Shown here: positions 4,600-6,556 of the stretch, piece after piece
Numbering within the stretch: position 1 is the first letter of the stretch
Layout: each line of letters begins with the position of its first letter
Origin: Bacillota bacterium
GTDB taxonomy: Bacteria; Bacillota; Clostridia; Monoglobales; Firm-18
Direction: 5' to 3'
Assembly (NCBI GenBank): GCA_023228885.1
Contig: JALOAJ010000065.1
Location: forward strand, 1-6,556
DNA: 6,556 nt
Made by a program: the position numbers and the translations under genes
The notes under the pieces: model-generated
Databases searched by the model: none
The model's input: the letters and a program-made list of their open reading frames with translations, nothing else
What the model was told of the DNA's origin: nothing

Positions 4600-6556
4600 A
4601 TGCAAAAACATATAAAAAAGTTTAAAGTCGTATTTTTGCTGTTTCTAATTTTTGCACTTTTTGCAAGCAGCAGTATGCCTATCCCGAAGGTCGGGGGAAG
4701 CGAGGTTAAAATTTTAGATGTTGATTTTGAGCAAATCAATTTGTCAAATCCGCAGCGTATATCGGGCAACGATAAGCAGCAGGGTGCGGTCTATCTCTAT
4801 AATAACATTATAACTATTGATGGCATAGAGATATATGCAAAAATCAAAATAGAGGAAATAAACAATGCAACATTGGTTGAATTTGACTATGAAAACACCA
4901 ACATCAATCCGCCTCAAAATCCTCCGCGCTTTGAGCCAACAATAAGAACAGGCAATGGCGGCGGTTATGTTAATTTTAATATAAGTTTTTTTGAGGAAGG
5001 TACGGACGAGCCTGTTTATTTGCACGGTTTTGCCCTTACCGGTGTTGATGTTGACAGTAGCGGAGGCTCTACAAGGATAGAGTATCAAGAAATAAGCGGC
5101 TTTGCGTCGTATATATTGGATGCGGGCACAGAGCTTCTCCATTCTTTACAGCCAAACGGTTACACCAGATTTACCGGAACGCCTAAAGTGCTGCCCGGGG
5201 TTACATTCGATGACACCGCTTCTTACATAGCATACTATATGGTTCCCATTACAAGCCTTAATATAAAAATGGGCAATCTTAATCAGCAGACATCTGCAAG
5301 GCAAAATTCTGTTAATTTAGGCAATGTTATAGGGGCATTCACCAATGCAGTTGAATATCCAAATCAGGACATGCCTGCAATTGATGTTACCATAGATGAT
5401 GTTGCCGGCATTTTAGACAACAGAGTGGTTGATTTGGAAAATGTCGGGCTTTTTGGAAATACGGATGCCGGCTTCGGCAGGGTTGTTAATCTTAGCGTAA
5501 CGGATGGCGTAAATACGGTGACCGGTTCTACAACCGTTCAATCCGATGGCACATATTCGCTTGATATGAATCTTGCCTCGCTCATGCCCGGCGCCATTAC
5601 TGCCACAGCAAGCGTAAGCAACTCGGCGGGCAATCCTGCATCTGCAACCGACACTTCCGAAATTGTAAAGTGTTACACGGTGGAATATATTGATTATGAC
5701 AATTCAAGTTGGGATACGCAAGAGGATATATCCCATGGCGATACCGTCACCGCATTACCTGCAAATCCAAGCAGGGATAATTATACTTTCACAGGTTGGA
5801 ACACCAATGCGGACGGCAGCGGCACAGCTTTTGACGAAACCACCTTGGTAACGGACAACATTACCGTTTATGCACAGTACACCATTAACAGCTATAATGT
5901 AAAGTTTGTAGACCATGACGGAAACGAAATAAAATCCGAAAGCGTAGAGCATGGCGGCGGTGCAACCGCGCCGTCAGACCCAACACGCCCCGGCTATACA
6001 TTTACAGGTTGGGATGAGGAGTTTGACAATGTTACAGGCGATTTGGTTGTAACGGCGCAATATTCAAAGAACAGCTACACCGTAACATATGATAAAAACG
6101 GCGGCGATACGGGAGCCGCACCCGGCAATCAAACGGTGGACTATAACGACACGGTGGGCACACTCCCCACATCGCCGACAAAGGACGGCTATATATTCAC
6201 AGGCTGGAACGCCAATGCGGACGGCAGCGGCACAGCTTTTGACGAAACTACTTTGGTAACGGACAATATTACCGTTTATGCGCAGTACACCATTAACAGC
6301 TATAATGTAAAGTTTGTAGACCATGACGGAAACGAATTGAAATCCGAAAGCGTAGAGCATGGCGGAGGGGCAACCGCGCCGTCAGACCCGACACGCCCCG
6401 GCTACACATTTACAGGTTGGGATGAAGACTTTGACAATGTTACAGGCGATTTGGTTGTAACGGCGCAATATTCAAAGAACAGCTACACCGTAACATATGA
6501 TAAAAACGGCGGCGATACGGGAGCCGCACCCGGCAATCAAACGGTGGACTATAACG
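4600..6556 (+). CDS. Secreted surface protein with Ig-like domain and InlB-type (Listeria-Bacteroides) repeats, 3' end cut by window edge
   Basis: ATG 4600 follows a strong AGGAGGGG SD, and the frame is open for 652 codons to the window edge. Residues 1-27 are a signal peptide: a basic start (MQKHIKKFK), hydrophobic core VVFLLFLIFALFA and small residues ASSS. No lipobox Cys is present. Residues 30-259 form a region I do not recognise, rich in beta-type residues. Residues 260-357 look like a bacterial Ig-like adhesin domain (VTGSTTVQSDGTYSLDMNL, then TATASVSNSAGN). From 358 on there are B repeats: 358-430, 431-491, 492-566, 567-627 and a partial one from 628. They alternate between a short type (SYNVKFVDHDGNE, RPGYTFTGWD) and a long type (SYTVTYDKNGG, FTGWNANADGSGTAF). 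The family is secreted or wall-attached and often adhesive. The anchor (LPXTG, SLH or other) would be beyond the window. The upstream XRE-TPR gene may regulate it. Confidence 0.9.
   Translation, partial: MQKHIKKFKVVFLLFLIFALFASSSMPIPKVGGSEVKILDVDFEQINLSNPQRISGNDKQQGAVYLYNNIITIDGIEIYAKIKIEEINNATLVEFDYENTNINPPQNPPRFEPTIRTGNGGGYVNFNISFFEEGTDEPVYLHGFALTGVDVDSSGGSTRIEYQEISGFASYILDAGTELLHSLQPNGYTRFTGTPKVLPGVTFDDTASYIAYYMVPITSLNIKMGNLNQQTSARQNSVNLGNVIGAFTNAVEYPNQDMPAIDVTIDDVAGILDNRVVDLENVGLFGNTDAGFGRVVNLSVTDGVNTVTGSTTVQSDGTYSLDMNLASLMPGAITATASVSNSAGNPASATDTSEIVKCYTVEYIDYDNSSWDTQEDISHGDTVTALPANPSRDNYTFTGWNTNADGSGTAFDETTLVTDNITVYAQYTINSYNVKFVDHDGNEIKSESVEHGGGATAPSDPTRPGYTFTGWDEEFDNVTGDLVVTAQYSKNSYTVTYDKNGGDTGAAPGNQTVDYNDTVGTLPTSPTKDGYIFTGWNANADGSGTAFDETTLVTDNITVYAQYTINSYNVKFVDHDGNELKSESVEHGGGATAPSDPTRPGYTFTGWDEDFDNVTGDLVVTAQYSKNSYTVTYDKNGGDTGAAPGNQTVDYN
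5787..6556 (+). repeat. 408-bp tandem repeat within the surface-protein gene, about 1.9 copies visible
   Basis: Sequence 5787-6148 recurs at 6195-6556 with a constant 408-bp offset, and the second copy runs to the window edge. I count about 14 differences in about 361 bp by eye, most at third codon positions. The unit encodes 136 residues, one short (61) plus one long (75) InlB-type repeat. More copies may follow beyond the window. The preceding half-unit (about 5671-5786) encodes a diverged long repeat that does not share the near identity. Confidence 0.9.

Noticed and set aside
4744..5142. 132-codon minus-strand frame
   Set aside because: Antisense to the surface-protein gene, which has a strong SD, signal peptide and an open frame throughout.
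5755..6360. Two similar minus-strand frames (5755-5952 and 6064-6360)
   Set aside because: Both are antisense to the tandem repeats; their likeness to each other only reflects the 408-bp repeat.

Overview
The window is low-GC DNA from a Gram-positive anaerobe, most likely an uncultured clostridium (Bacillota). The evidence for this is strong GGAGG ribosome-binding sites, a sigma-A promoter with an extended -10, a replication initiator of the type carried by clostridial conjugative elements, a clostridial-looking tRNA-Ala with encoded CCA, and a surface protein made of InlB/Listeria-Bacteroides repeats. A species cannot be named from the sequence.

Left part (about 1-3300, genes on the minus strand). 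This looks like the right-hand end of an integrative or conjugative element. Its last gene in the window is a replication initiator protein A (1-787, running off the left edge). Between the initiator and the right boundary sits a three-gene cargo operon read leftwards from one well-formed promoter (3052-3080). The first gene encodes a 70-residue hydrophilic peptide (2762-2974), the second an ATP-grasp ligase of the graspetide/microviridin-maturase type (1831-2769), and the third a membrane protein with about three TM segments (988-1812). The peptide and ligase genes overlap by 8 nt, and the ligase and membrane-protein genes are 18 nt apart. I read this as a candidate ribosomally made, ATP-grasp cross-linked peptide system (graspetide). 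The membrane protein would be the export, immunity or effector partner. It is the most interesting item here.

Boundary (3301-3412). A tRNA-Ala(GGC) is present only from the D-loop to the CCA end, followed by a Rho-independent terminator. The 5' acceptor strand and D-stem are absent. This is the expected form of an attR scar: the element to the left duplicated the tRNA 3' end, and chromosome resumes at the right.

Right part (3362-6556, genes on the plus strand). A 311-residue HTH-XRE regulator with a TPR-like C-terminal half (RRNPP-like) is followed by a 151-bp gap holding two perfect palindromes. After it comes a large secreted surface protein (from 4600, running off the right edge). It has a signal peptide, a unique N-terminal region, an Ig-like domain and InlB-type B repeats. 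The repeats lie in a 408-bp tandem unit whose two copies are nearly identical.

Two of the largest genes (repA and the surface protein) have no end inside the window and are easily missed by closed-ORF callers.
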